Assembly (NCBI RefSeq): GCF_001661075.1
Contig: NZ_CP014870.1
Coordinates: 5,461,703 to 5,525,702, forward strand
Length of the DNA stretch: 64,000 nt
Direction of reading: 5' to 3'
DNA from: Pseudomonas silesiensis
GTDB taxonomy: Bacteria > Pseudomonadota > Gammaproteobacteria > Pseudomonadales > Pseudomonadaceae
A program made the position numbers and the translations under genes. The notes below the pieces were generated by a model. The model saw only the letters and a list, made by a program, of their open reading frames with translations. It did not search any database and was not told where the DNA came from. Below, piece after piece: positions 45,806 to 54,928 of this stretch (the stretch's first letter is position 1; each line of letters opens with the position of its first letter).

Positions 45806-46678
45806 TCAGGCGTTGACGGTTGAGGTGTAAGCGGCAATGAAGTCGCGGCAGGCGCGGCCCGGTCGATAACGCTGCTGATCGATGCTTTGCACCGGGGTGA
45901 TTTCGGCGGCAGTACCGGTAAGAAAACACTCGTCGAAGTCACCAAGCTCCGTAGGAAGAATGGTGCGTTCGATGACCTGGTAATCCAGTGCCCGGGCCAG
46001 CTCGATGACGGTCTGGCGGGTGATGCCGTTGAGGAAGCAATCCGGCAGCGGTGTGTGCAGTGTCCGGTCTTTGACGAAGAACACATTGGCGCTGGTGGCC
46101 TCGGCGACGTGGCCCCGCCAGTCGAGCATCAGCGCATCGTGAAAGCCGTTGTTTTCCGCGTCGTGCTTGCTCAGTGTGGCAATCTGGTAATGCCCGGACG
46201 CCTTGGCTTCGAAGGGGCTGCAGCTCGGAGGTGGACGGCGCCACTCGGCGGTCTTCAAACGGATGCCGGCCATGTGCCCGGCCGGGTCGAAGTAGTTCGG
46301 CCACTGCCAGCAGGCAATCGCCACATGCACCCGATTGAAGCGCGCCGAGGTGGAAATCATTTCACTGCCGCGCCACGCCACCGGGCGCAAATAACCCTCG
46401 ACCACGCTGTTGCGTTGCAGCAGTTCGACACTGGCCGCTTCCAGCTCGGCCAGCTCATAGGGAATGACAAAATCCATCAATTGCGCCGAGCGGTACAACC
46501 GCTCGCTGTGTTCACGCAGTTTGAAAATCTTGCCGTTGTAGACGCGCTCGCCCTCATACACCGTGCTGGCGTAATGCAGACCGTGGGTCAGCACATGCAG
46601 CCGCGCCTGGGACCACTCGACGAACTCGCCGTCGAGCCAGATAAACCCTTCTCGCTGATCAAACGCAATACCGCTCAT
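45806..46678 (-). CDS. Branched-chain aminotransferase-like (IlvE family) protein
   Basis: The 290-residue fold-type IV PLP enzyme starts MSGIAFDQREGFIWLDGEFV and has HGLHYASTVYEGERVYNG. The PLP lysine is probably in FEAKASGHYQIATLSKHDAE, and VAEATSANVFFVKD and FLTGTAAEITPVQSI follow the IlvE pattern. Primary ilvE lies elsewhere in pseudomonads, so this copy is probably pathway-specific. It is 21 bases upstream of the TauD-like gene in the same leftward unit. Confidence 0.88.
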   Translation of the reverse strand: MSGIAFDQREGFIWLDGEFVEWSQARLHVLTHGLHYASTVYEGERVYNGKIFKLREHSERLYRSAQLMDFVIPYELAELEAASVELLQRNSVVEGYLRPVAWRGSEMISTSARFNRVHVAIACWQWPNYFDPAGHMAGIRLKTAEWRRPPPSCSPFEAKASGHYQIATLSKHDAENNGFHDALMLDWRGHVAEATSANVFFVKDRTLHTPLPDCFLNGITRQTVIELARALDYQVIERTILPTELGDFDECFLTGTAAEITPVQSIDQQRYRPGRACRDFIAAYTSTVNA

Positions 46679-46702
46679 ATCCCTATCTCCTGAAGAATCG
46701 TC

Positions 46703-48043
46703 CTACGCTGTCTCGAGCAGGACCGGTATCAATTCGGGCGCTGCCACAGGCTCCGGCTGAAAGAAGAACGAGCGCTCGCCAAACGCCGGCCTCAAGTCGT
46801 CGAACCAGGTCGCCTGCGCATCGAATCGCGCATAGAAGGTGCGCAACACCCATTGCGGGTTACGGGCCTGGAGGAACTGCAACACGAAGACCTTTTCCCC
46901 GGCCACGGTTTCGATGCCGTTGATCAACACCTTGCCGTAGAAGGTGCTCATGGACGGCCCGCGCACCGTGCGGGCCAGCCCGGAGACCGTGCGATAGGCC
47001 GCCTGGAAAATCTCGAACGCCCGGGCCAGCGGCATCGCGAAGTAATGGCTGGGCCCGGTGTCGCGCTCGACGAACATGTAATAAGGCACGGCCCCCAGCC
47101 GCACGCCTTCGGTCCAGAGCGCCGCCCAATCCGCAGGGTTCTCGTTGATGTGCCGGATCACCGGCGCCTGCATGCGCAGAGTGGCCCCGGTGGAGCGAAT
47201 GCGTTCGACGGCCTGGCGGGCAATCTCCTGGCGGATTTCCACCGGGTGGCTGTAATGCCCCATGATCGACAGGTTTTTCCCCGCCGCGACAATCCGTCTG
47301 AACAGTTCGAGCAGCTCGGGCGCATCCTTGTCGCTGACAAAGCGTTGCGGCCAATACGCCACGGACTTGGTGCCGATGCGAATGCTTTTCAGGGCAGGCA
47401 ATTGCAGCAACGGTTCGATGTAGCCGGCCAGCGAGCGCGTATTCATGATCATCGGATCGCCGCCGGTGATCAGCACATCGGTGACCTCGGGGTGCACCCG
47501 CAGGTAGCTCACCAGCTCCTGGGATTCACGGGCATTGAACTTGAGCTCTTCCTCACCGATGAACTGCGCCCAGCGGAAACAGAAGGTGCAGTACGCGTGA
47601 CACGTCTGACCGGCACCGGGGAAAAACAGCACGGTCTCGCGGTACTTGTGCTGAATGCCCGACAGGACTTTTCCGTCGAGGGTCACGCCGTTGTGTGTCA
47701 GTTGCCCGGCCGGATGGGGGTTCATGCGCAGCCAGATCGCCTCGATCCGGCGCTTGATGGCGACGGCGTCATCCTGCTCGATCAGTTGCTTGAGCGAGGC
47801 GTACTCGTCCGGCAACAACATGTCCTTGTGGGGAAAGGTCATGCGAAAAATCGGATCGTCAGGGATGTTGTTCCAGTCGATCAGCGTGCTCAGCACGTAT
47901 TCATTGGTGCGAAACGGCATGACCCTGGCGACCACGGTCATGGCCTCTTGCAGCGCTGGCGTCAGTTTCTGCCAGTACGGCGTGTCGCGGATGGTGCGTG
48001 AATTATAGGGTTTGTATCTTTCCTGCTCCGACAGTCCCTGCAT
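46703..48043 (-). CDS. KamA-like radical SAM aminomutase (lysine 2,3-aminomutase family)
   Basis: The 446-residue protein has the CxxxCxxC motif in QTCHAYCTFCFRWAQ (Cys148, 152, 155), the SAM segment VTDVLITGGDPMIMNTRSL, and a possible PLP lysine in TFYGKVLINGIE. The family moves the amino group from C2 to C3 of lysine, glutamate or other amino acids. It is longer than EpmB, so a role in EF-P modification is unlikely. It starts the run KamA-IlvE-TauD-AurF-MBL after the GST gene. The likely product is a beta-amino acid; the substrate is unknown. Confidence 0.85.
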   Translation of the reverse strand: MQGLSEQERYKPYNSRTIRDTPYWQKLTPALQEAMTVVARVMPFRTNEYVLSTLIDWNNIPDDPIFRMTFPHKDMLLPDEYASLKQLIEQDDAVAIKRRIEAIWLRMNPHPAGQLTHNGVTLDGKVLSGIQHKYRETVLFFPGAGQTCHAYCTFCFRWAQFIGEEELKFNARESQELVSYLRVHPEVTDVLITGGDPMIMNTRSLAGYIEPLLQLPALKSIRIGTKSVAYWPQRFVSDKDAPELLELFRRIVAAGKNLSIMGHYSHPVEIRQEIARQAVERIRSTGATLRMQAPVIRHINENPADWAALWTEGVRLGAVPYYMFVERDTGPSHYFAMPLARAFEIFQAAYRTVSGLARTVRGPSMSTFYGKVLINGIETVAGEKVFVLQFLQARNPQWVLRTFYARFDAQATWFDDLRPAFGERSFFFQPEPVAAPELIPVLLETA

Positions 48044-48085
48044 GGCAGCGCTCCTGGTGATTGCCTGGCGGTGGCTTTGGACATT

Positions 48086-48733
48086 TCAGGGTGCGATGGC
48101 CGGCGCTACGCGCGCCATGTCCATCCACGCCCGAACGCTGTCGCGATCCCATTGGCGGCGCACATACGCCGCGAGTCGCGCAGGCACCTGATCGCCATTG
48201 GCGAGCAGACGGTTGAGCATGATTGCCAGGTCGGTGTCGGCAATGCTCCAGTCGCCGAACAGGTGATCGGCGCCCTCTTCCAGCAACCGGTCAGCCACGA
48301 AGAACAATCTGCCGACAGCGGCCAGGGCCTCGTCGGACAGCGGGTTATCTTTTTTGCCGAAGTAGATGAGGTCCGCCGGACGCTCCTTGCGTATCACCAG
48401 CAGATCGCTGCGCAGCCAGGCCTGGAGTTGACGAGCGCGGGCGCGCTGCCTGATGTCCAGCGGGAATAATTTGTTATGCCCCGGTATAACTTCCTCCAGG
48501 TATTCGGCAATGGCCGAAGATTCCGACAGGGCAAAACCTTCGTGAACCAAGGTGGGAATCTTGCAAGTCAGCGATACATCACGATAACTGGCCTGATAGT
48601 TTTCTCGCGCCTTTAAATCCAGCGTGACAAGATCAAATGAAAGTTGCTTTTCTTTTAGCGCCACAAATGCCGACATTGCAAAAGCACTGACAAAATCCGC
48701 GCCAACATACAGTTTAAACCTGGTACTTTCCAT
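48086..48733 (-). CDS. Glutathione S-transferase family protein
   Basis: The 215-residue protein has an N-terminal thioredoxin fold (FKLYVGADFVSAFAMSAFVA and CKIPTLVHEGFALSESSAI, the latter with the cis-Pro and Ser of the glutathione site) and a helical C-terminal domain (LFGDWSIADTDLAIML). It is closest in pattern to YfcF-type GSTs. It heads the second half of the cluster, with a terminator upstream, so it may begin a separate transcript. It could detoxify or modify a reactive intermediate. Confidence 0.85.
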   Translation of the reverse strand: MESTRFKLYVGADFVSAFAMSAFVALKEKQLSFDLVTLDLKARENYQASYRDVSLTCKIPTLVHEGFALSESSAIAEYLEEVIPGHNKLFPLDIRQRARARQLQAWLRSDLLVIRKERPADLIYFGKKDNPLSDEALAAVGRLFFVADRLLEEGADHLFGDWSIADTDLAIMLNRLLANGDQVPARLAAYVRRQWDRDSVRAWMDMARVAPAIAP

Positions 48734-48894
48734 AGAACGCTCCCTTGCATCAAGCCCATTAATCCGTTGCCTTGGAAGTTATCCTAGTTAGTTGCCCAGG
48801 CGCTGAACAGATACAGAAATTCTCTGTTTCTATCGATACAGAAACTCGAAAATACGGATGACCGGGAGGATTCGGCTGGGGCAGCAAAAAAGAA

Positions 48895-48925
48895 AAAGGG
48901 AGTCAGCAAATGCGGACTCCCTTTT
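48895..48925 (-). terminator. Terminator after the cupin gene
   Basis: GGGAGTC and GACTCCC form a perfect stem with A-rich and T-rich flanks on both sides. Placed after the cupin stop, it ends or attenuates the MFS-to-cupin transcript before the GST gene. Confidence 0.88.
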
Positions 48926-48960
48926 TGTGAAGCAGAGGGAAAATGACGGCGGGCGGGTGA

Positions 48961-49422
48961 TCAGGCCATGGCTGAACCGGCGAGCAGTTCCATCTGCGGC
49001 ATGTTGCTCATGTTCAGCATGGCCAGCGGTTCGGTGGCGCTGGTGTTGACGAAGCCGTGGCGGGTCCAGGCCGGCACCAGCAACACGTCGCCGGTGCTGA
49101 CGCCCACTTCATCGGCCTCGCCCAGGGTCAACGCGCCGCTGCCGGACTGTATGATGAACAGGTGCCACCAGGCATGAACGTGGCCGTTCAACACCGTACC
49201 GGGTTTCAACCATTGCATGGACACCGCCATGCCCGGCGTGAGCTTGCAACCTTCGATAGTTCTTTCATGGGCCAGCGCGACAATATCGACTTCGCTGCTC
49301 TCGAGACTCTGGCGCACCCCTGCAAGTTCGGCCGCCTTCCATACCCGTGCACTGGCCGGCGGCTGGTGCAAACTCTGGCGAAAGTCCTTATATGAAAAAA
49401 ACGCACCTTGAACGTTATTCAT
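48961..49422 (-). CDS. Cupin domain-containing protein
   Basis: The 153-residue protein is a single-domain cupin with motif 1 NGHVHAWWHLFIIQSGSGAL and motif 2 GDVLLVPAWTRHGFVN; the metal ligands would be the two His of GHVHA, a further His and the RHG His. The usual Glu of motif 1 is not obvious, so metal binding may be reduced. It lies 80 bases from the RidA gene in the same direction. A role in a pathway oxidation or isomerisation step is possible. Confidence 0.82.
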   Translation of the reverse strand: MNNVQGAFFSYKDFRQSLHQPPASARVWKAAELAGVRQSLESSEVDIVALAHERTIEGCKLTPGMAVSMQWLKPGTVLNGHVHAWWHLFIIQSGSGALTLGEADEVGVSTGDVLLVPAWTRHGFVNTSATEPLAMLNMSNMPQMELLAGSAMA

Positions 49423-49506
49423 CCGCGAGTTCCAACTTGTTTGGTCGACTTGAATGACCGAACCTTAGGCCAACCCCTCAGGACTGTAAAGCCGCCGACC
49501 CCATAC

Positions 49507-50001
49507 TTATAACACCGAGGGTCTCAGGGCTGCGATCATGTCAACTTCCACCGCGGCATTCTTTGGCAATTGATAAACACCCACAGTCGTTCGAGTATGT
49601 TTACCGGCGTCCCCCAGGACATGGCTGAATACATCCGACGCACCGTTGGCCACTTCGCTCAGGTCTACAAAATCCGCCGTGGATTTCACATAGACCGTTA
49701 TCCGTATCAGCGACTTGATCTTATCCAGCGAACCAATGGCGTCGACTATCAGCGCCAGCCCGCGCATCGCGCTGATACTGGCGGCCGATTGCGCATCCGT
49801 CAGGCTGAGCTCCAGCCCGACTCTGCCCGGATACTGCATCTTTCCGTTCATGCGCGGCACCAGGCCACTGACGTACAGTTCGTCATGATGCCGAACCAGC
49901 GGAGCATAATGCCCACCGGCGGTGTTCTCGCCATAGATGTCGTAGCCGAGTTCTTTTGCCAGGGCGATGAAACGTTCATCACAGCTCATGTGCTCAATCA
50001 T
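49507..50001 (-). CDS. RidA (YjgF/YER057c/UK114) family protein
   Basis: The 164-residue protein has the RidA fold with YVSGLVPRMNGKMQYPGRVG, QSAASISAMRGLALI and the C-terminal GVYQLPKNAAVEVDMIAAL. RidA proteins hydrolyse reactive enamine/imine intermediates from PLP enzymes; biosynthetic homologues can catalyse specific deaminations or cyclisations. The catalytic Arg of RidA (usually in IRITVY-like segments, here SLIRITVYVKS) appears present. The pairing with aminotransferase and aminomutase genes in this cluster fits that role. Confidence 0.87.
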   Translation of the reverse strand: MIEHMSCDERFIALAKELGYDIYGENTAGGHYAPLVRHHDELYVSGLVPRMNGKMQYPGRVGLELSLTDAQSAASISAMRGLALIVDAIGSLDKIKSLIRITVYVKSTADFVDLSEVANGASDVFSHVLGDAGKHTRTTVGVYQLPKNAAVEVDMIAALRPSVL

Positions 50002-50049
50002 TTACCAACCCTCATGCTCAATAATGCAAACAACATCGATGCCGACGGC

Positions 50050-51330
50050 TCAGCCCACCGCTCTCGACGGCGCTGCCAGGCAGGTGACCTCGACGCGTGA
50101 CTCGATCGCTTCTGCCAAACGCAGCAGATTGGCACTGAGCTGCCCGTAGTCCTCGCTGAACAACACGATGTGGCCGATGAACGAGGTGTTGTCTTTCACC
50201 AATGCCGTTACCGAATCCGTGAGGCGCTTGGCGTACACCGCTTCCACCAGCTTGATATCGAGTTCCCGGGCCAGGGACTCGATGTCCGGCACGTAGCGCA
50301 ACAGACCGCCGGCCGGGGCGCGGAGCAGACGAATACCGCAAAAGCCCCGGGCGACGGGGTCGTGATGGTCGGTCTTGCCCTCCACCGCCCATCGAACCCA
50401 GCGCTCCCAGGGGTCGAAGTCGACAAAGGCCAGGCGGGCCAGGTCCCAGATGTGCATGCCGCCAGGGCGCATGTTGGTTTCCACCGCCGAGGTCAGGCCG
50501 TCGCTGCGCAGGAAAATTTCGTTGTGGTAAGCGCCGTTATCCAGCGAAACCAGGCCGGACATATGCTGGCCGGCTGCCGCCAGGCGCGCCTGCACCTCAG
50601 TCGTCAAGGGTGCGGGCACCACTTGCTGGATTTCCGCGCGATAGGCACCTTCGGTGGTAGTTTTCTCGGTCACCCAGGTGCTGCCGGCCACGTAGTCCCA
50701 GCTGTATTCCCGGGCGTTCTGGATCAGTTCTTCGAGGACGATGCCACCTTCGCGGTAGGGCTTGAGCGCCAGCCACGCCTCATCGCATTCGGACGGATGA
50801 CGGATGACCCGGCAGCCTCTGCTCGCGCCTTCGCAAGCAGGCTTGATGAAGGCTCGGCCGCCGAGCTCGACGACCCGCTGGCGCAATTCGCCCAGGCTTT
50901 CGATCCGGGCGGAAAACACCGGTCGGTAGTGATCTGGCGACGTACGCGCCGTCGCTTCCAGATGGCGAAAAATCTGTTTATCCAGCCCCGCCCGAGCCGC
51001 GCCGGGGGTGATGCCGGGCAAGCCGTAGTAGGTCGCCAGCGCCGCGCCCAGCAGCACGCCACGATCGGAAAAGGGCAGCACCCCGATCAACTTCCAGCGG
51101 TCTGCTGCCAGGCAGCCCGCCACCAGTTCGAGCGAGTCCGCCACATCGTCCGGCGCCAGGGAGGTGCAACACACGTGATCCGCCACCTGATCGTCATCCG
51201 GCTGAATCTGCTCGACCAGCAAAATCAACCGCGCGTTATAGCGCTTTCGGCAAAGGTCGCGCAGCTTCTGGATATCGTGAACCCGATTGCCGTTGTACCC
51301 GACCACTACCACGCAAGACGTCGTATTCAT
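50050..51330 (-). CDS. ATP-grasp domain ligase
   Basis: The 426-residue protein shows the ATP-grasp layout: an N-terminal Rossmann-like domain (SCVVVVGYNGNRVHDI), lysine-bearing strand GGRAFIKPACEGASRGCRVI, EEFL-like GGIVLEELIQNAREYSWDYV, and metal-binding VETNMRPGGMHIWDLA. Such enzymes form amide bonds by acyl-phosphate chemistry, often as NRPS-independent ligases in natural product clusters. It follows the MFS gene by 42 bases. It is the best candidate for the condensation step of this locus. Confidence 0.86.
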   Translation of the reverse strand: MNTTSCVVVVGYNGNRVHDIQKLRDLCRKRYNARLILLVEQIQPDDDQVADHVCCTSLAPDDVADSLELVAGCLAADRWKLIGVLPFSDRGVLLGAALATYYGLPGITPGAARAGLDKQIFRHLEATARTSPDHYRPVFSARIESLGELRQRVVELGGRAFIKPACEGASRGCRVIRHPSECDEAWLALKPYREGGIVLEELIQNAREYSWDYVAGSTWVTEKTTTEGAYRAEIQQVVPAPLTTEVQARLAAAGQHMSGLVSLDNGAYHNEIFLRSDGLTSAVETNMRPGGMHIWDLARLAFVDFDPWERWVRWAVEGKTDHHDPVARGFCGIRLLRAPAGGLLRYVPDIESLARELDIKLVEAVYAKRLTDSVTALVKDNTSFIGHIVLFSEDYGQLSANLLRLAEAIESRVEVTCLAAPSRAVG

Positions 51331-51372
51331 GAAACACCCGACCAGTGAAGAAAAAAACGGACACGCGATGAC

Positions 51373-52473
51373 TCAGTCCTGCAGCGACGCGTTGGATTTA
51401 CGGTTGAGCCAGTACCAGGCCAGAATCCCGCCCGCGCCGATGGCGGCCAGCACCAGGGCGTTGTACGGCGCCGGCACAACCCGCATGATCAGCACCGTCA
51501 GGCCGGCACCGACGCCCAGGGATACTTCCTTGACGAACATGTTGTTCTGCTTGACCGAGAAGTAATCGAGGTAGCTGAACGCACATTCGGCGACGGACAG
51601 CAGCGCCACCCAGATCAACGCGCCAACCAGGGTCTCGACGTGGAAGGCGGCCGGGGACGACAGCACGGCGAAGCCGCCGATGATGATCCCGATCACCGCC
51701 ACCACCTTGAAGCGCCCGGTGCGTTCGATCAGCTTCATCACCGGCACCTGGGCAAATACCACCACCGCGCTGTTGAGGATCAGCATCAAGCCGTACCAGG
51801 CCGGCAACTCACCGGTCTCGAGCAGGATCGCCTGGGGCAGGATCGAGAACACGCCAAACAGCTTGATCCCCATGATGATGCCGGCAATCGCCCATGGCAG
51901 TTTATTGCGCCAGCCACTGCCGTCGTGGGTTGCCGGACGGGCCACGGCCGATTCGGTGGTGAAGGTGGCGCCCATGGCGATGGGCAGGCACAGCAGGACG
52001 AAACTCGCGGCGCCAAGGAAAAACATGGTCGGAGTCAGCAGCGGCGACAGCAGGATCAGCCCCGCCAGCAGGCTGCCCATGTTCATGGCGACCCGGTTGT
52101 AGGCCGCACCTTCCTTGGTCTGGGCCGCTTCGCTCTTGATCAGGTAACCGGCGATGGCGATGCCATAGGCAAACAACGCCGCGGCGAACATCACCATGCC
52201 CTGATTGCTGGTCACCGCCAACAGCACCAGCCCGAGGGCGGCGCACAACAGCGTGACGCTCAGGGAGCGACGGCCGAGCACCAGCAACGTCAGGGGCAAA
52301 AGCAACAACAAGGCCCGATAACCGAGGGCGAGAATGCTGTTGGTGGCGGTGTCGAGCCACACGTTGGCCTTGCCCAGCACGGCAAACAGCGACACGGCGG
52401 TGATGATCCTGATCGTGAACAGGCGGATGTTGATCACCGGTTTGGCGACGGCGACCGTTGTTTGAACACTCAT
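51373..52473 (-). CDS. MFS-type transporter
   Basis: The 366-residue product has about 11-12 hydrophobic helices, including TIRIITAVSLFAVLGKANV, AVTSNQGMVMFAAALFAYGI and GIIMGIKLFGVFSILPQAI. The ATG at 52473 follows AGAGGTGTTGC; a longer frame upstream would cross the divergent promoter region and was not used. It is the first gene of the leftward cluster and probably exports the product or takes up a precursor. The substrate is unknown. Confidence 0.82.
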   Translation of the reverse strand: MSVQTTVAVAKPVINIRLFTIRIITAVSLFAVLGKANVWLDTATNSILALGYRALLLLLPLTLLVLGRRSLSVTLLCAALGLVLLAVTSNQGMVMFAAALFAYGIAIAGYLIKSEAAQTKEGAAYNRVAMNMGSLLAGLILLSPLLTPTMFFLGAASFVLLCLPIAMGATFTTESAVARPATHDGSGWRNKLPWAIAGIIMGIKLFGVFSILPQAILLETGELPAWYGLMLILNSAVVVFAQVPVMKLIERTGRFKVVAVIGIIIGGFAVLSSPAAFHVETLVGALIWVALLSVAECAFSYLDYFSVKQNNMFVKEVSLGVGAGLTVLIMRVVPAPYNALVLAAIGAGGILAWYWLNRKSNASLQD

Positions 52474-52575
52474 GCAACACCTCTGGAACCAGGCGATCGC
52501 CAGGGCCAAAAGGCGCCGACAATCCGGAAAGTCTGTAAGGTGATGGTAGAGATGAAGGCTTGTTCTGATCAGGGC

Positions 52576-52601
52576 AAGTTCGTATAGAATCAAACGAACT
52601 T
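52576..52601. promoter_or_regulatory. Inverted repeat in the divergent promoter region, candidate MocR operator
   Basis: AAGTTCG and CGAACTT are perfect 7-base complements 12 bases apart, enclosing TATAGAAT, a probable -10 for the rightward MocR gene. It lies between the MFS gene (leftward) and MocR copy 2 (rightward), where an autoregulator would bind. Confidence 0.6.
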
Positions 52602-52623
52602 TACTGTCGGAGAGACCAGTAAA

Positions 52624-54033
52624 ATGCAGGTTCAACGCGCAGTCATCGCCGCCATCGAATTCCAGCCCGGCGCACCGCTGGTGCAGCAGATCGTCGATCA
52701 ACTGACCGCTGCGATCAGCCAGGGCGGCCTGCCCCACGGCTCCAGGCTGCCGCCGATTCGCGAACTCTCCGATATGATGAACGTCGGCAAGTCCACGGTG
52801 GTCGATGCCCTGGACCGCTTGCGGGCCAAGGGATTGGTGGTGTCACGCCAGGGGTCGGGGCATTACGTGCACCGCTCCAGCATCCCGACCCAGACCGATG
52901 CCGGCCCCGACCTGCAACCTCAAGACACACTCAGCGTGGTCCGCCGCGCGGTGTTGCTGGACAATGGCGCGCTACGCCCTGGCGCCGGTTTCCTGCCTTC
53001 CTCGTGGTTGCCGGCCGACGAGTTGCTTAAAGCCGTGCGCGGCACCCTGCGCGCAGCCTCCCTGCGTATGGGCGAATATGGCGTTGCCGGCGGCTACCTG
53101 CCGCTGCGCGAGGCGTTGCGGGTGAAGCTGTCGACCCACGGCATCGAAGTCCCGGTGGACCAGATCATCACCACGGCCAACACCGTGCAGGCCATCGACA
53201 TGCTGATGCGCCTGCTGCTCAAGCCCGGCGACACGGTGCTGCTCGACGACCCCTGTTACTTCACCATGCACGCCAACCTGGCCTTGCACGGTGCCAAGGT
53301 CATCACCATTCCCCGGGATTGCGACGGCATGGACCTGGACGCCTTCGAGCAATTGCTGATCGCCCATCGTCCCGTTCTCTACATGACCAACAGTACCCTG
53401 CACAACCCGACCGGGCACTCATTCTCCCCCGCGCAGGTTTATCGCCTGCTGGAGTTGAGCCATCGTTACGGTTTCCACATCCTCGAAGACGACTTGTATT
53501 GCGACATGCAGCAACGCATGACGCCACGCCTGGCAGCGGGTGGCCTGGATAATGTCAGTTACGTGTCCGGTTTCTCCAAGACCCTGACGGCTAACAGTCG
53601 GGTCAGCTATGCGGTGCTTTCGCCACAACTGGCCGCACGGATGATCACCCTGAAAATGACCTGTGGCGGCATGACGTCGGAACTGGCGGAGCAGATTATC
53701 TGCACGATGCTCAGTGATGGCAGCTACGCCAAACATACCCGGCGCACGGTGGATCGGCTTTACGAGTCCAGCAGCCGGGTGACCAGCTGGCTGCTGGAGG
53801 CCGGTTGCTCGGTGTCATCGCTGCCCCATGAAGGGTTGTTTATCTGGACGCGTTTGCCGGAAGGGCATCATGCCGAAACTTTAGCGAGGAAAGGTCTGGA
53901 GATCGATCTGGTGCTCGCACCCGGCACGTTGCTCAGTAAGGCGCCGGATGCGAGCCACTACCTGCGCTTCAACGTCGCTCACAGCGATAACACCCAGGTG
54001 CGCGAGCGGTTCTTGCGATTGCTCGACAGCTGA
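52624..54033 (+). CDS. MocR-type GntR/aminotransferase regulator, copy 2
   Basis: The 469-residue protein has a GntR winged helix (IVDQLTAAISQGGLPHGSRL and MNVGKSTVVDALDRLRAKGL) followed by a fold-type I aminotransferase-like domain. The probable PLP lysine is in VSGFSKTLTANSRVSY, and TNSTLHNPTGHSFSP is the family's NPTG segment. It is divergent from the ten-gene leftward cluster and is the likely local regulator, sensing PLP or a pathway amino acid. An inverted repeat 23 bases upstream of its start may be its operator. Confidence 0.9.
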   Translation: MQVQRAVIAAIEFQPGAPLVQQIVDQLTAAISQGGLPHGSRLPPIRELSDMMNVGKSTVVDALDRLRAKGLVVSRQGSGHYVHRSSIPTQTDAGPDLQPQDTLSVVRRAVLLDNGALRPGAGFLPSSWLPADELLKAVRGTLRAASLRMGEYGVAGGYLPLREALRVKLSTHGIEVPVDQIITTANTVQAIDMLMRLLLKPGDTVLLDDPCYFTMHANLALHGAKVITIPRDCDGMDLDAFEQLLIAHRPVLYMTNSTLHNPTGHSFSPAQVYRLLELSHRYGFHILEDDLYCDMQQRMTPRLAAGGLDNVSYVSGFSKTLTANSRVSYAVLSPQLAARMITLKMTCGGMTSELAEQIICTMLSDGSYAKHTRRTVDRLYESSSRVTSWLLEAGCSVSSLPHEGLFIWTRLPEGHHAETLARKGLEIDLVLAPGTLLSKAPDASHYLRFNVAHSDNTQVRERFLRLLDS

Positions 54034-54048
54034 CACCCCCTGTCGACG

Positions 54049-54816
54049 CTAGAGATTGTCCAGATAGGCTGTTGGTGATTGCCCCAATATTCTACGAAAC
54101 ATTGTTGAAAACGCAGCAGGGCTTTCATACCCAAAATCAAGGGCTATCCGTGTAATGGACGCTCCGGCGGACAACCTTGCCAATGCAAGGACAACGCAGG
54201 CACGCTGACGCCACTGACCGAAGCTCATCGTAGTCTGCTCGCGGAACAGACGGCTGAACGAGCGCTCACTCATATATAGGTCACGCGCCCAGTCTTGCGG
54301 CGATTGATGAATGTCGGGCACCTGAAGAAATGCCTGGCAACGGGACAATAAACGCGGATCAATCGGTAGCGGGATATGAAAAGGTAATTCTGTGGCCCGG
54401 GCCAATTCATGTAGCAAAAGACTCATCAACGCGCCATCCCGGCCCTGTTCTTCATATTCAAGCGGCACGTCTACGGACTCCATCAGCAACTGGCGCAGCA
54501 ACGGTGAGACGCTGATGACCTGGCAGTCGGTTCTGGTTGAAGGAATGGAAGCGGGTTCAATATAGAGGCTTCTGGTACTCACCCCAAAGTACAGCACCTC
54601 ATGCGCAACCTGCGGCGGAATCCACACTGCACGCTGGGGTGGAACGATCCAGTTGCCACCCTTTGTCACGACCTTCATTACCCCTTTGGCGCCATAGAGG
54701 AGCTGTGCGCGCCGATGAGTATGGCTGGGGTGCAAAAATCCATCGGGATAGTCGGATCCGATGGCAACAACGGAGCGAGGGGTAGCATCCAGCACGTGGA
54801 TCGGAATGTTTCGCAT
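54049..54816 (-). CDS. AraC-family transcriptional regulator
   Basis: The 255-residue protein has an N-terminal cupin-like sensor part (HPSHTHRRAQLLYGAKGVMK) and a C-terminal pair of HTH motifs (SPQDWARDLYMSERSFSRLF and ITRIALDFGYESPAAFSTMF). This layout resembles the NimR/YeaM-like subgroup. The ATG at 54816 gives MRNIPIHVLDATP; a TTG eleven codons upstream is possible. It is convergent with MocR copy 2 and divergent from the TauE-type permease, its probable target, and could also influence the downstream locus. Confidence 0.9.
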   Translation of the reverse strand: MRNIPIHVLDATPRSVVAIGSDYPDGFLHPSHTHRRAQLLYGAKGVMKVVTKGGNWIVPPQRAVWIPPQVAHEVLYFGVSTRSLYIEPASIPSTRTDCQVISVSPLLRQLLMESVDVPLEYEEQGRDGALMSLLLHELARATELPFHIPLPIDPRLLSRCQAFLQVPDIHQSPQDWARDLYMSERSFSRLFREQTTMSFGQWRQRACVVLALARLSAGASITRIALDFGYESPAAFSTMFRRILGQSPTAYLDNL

Positions 54817-54928
54817 GGGATGTCTTATCAGAAAGTGGCCGAAACTCAAACATAGTTGGCTCGAATGCTCAAGCCGCTCGCAATCGAGTGACCTATCTTA
54901 CGCCGCGATTCTTATTGGATTAAGCGTA

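Noticed and set aside
46703..48043. EpmB (EF-P lysine aminomutase)
   Set aside because: The protein is about 100 residues longer than EpmB and lies in a biosynthetic cluster, not next to efp or epmA.
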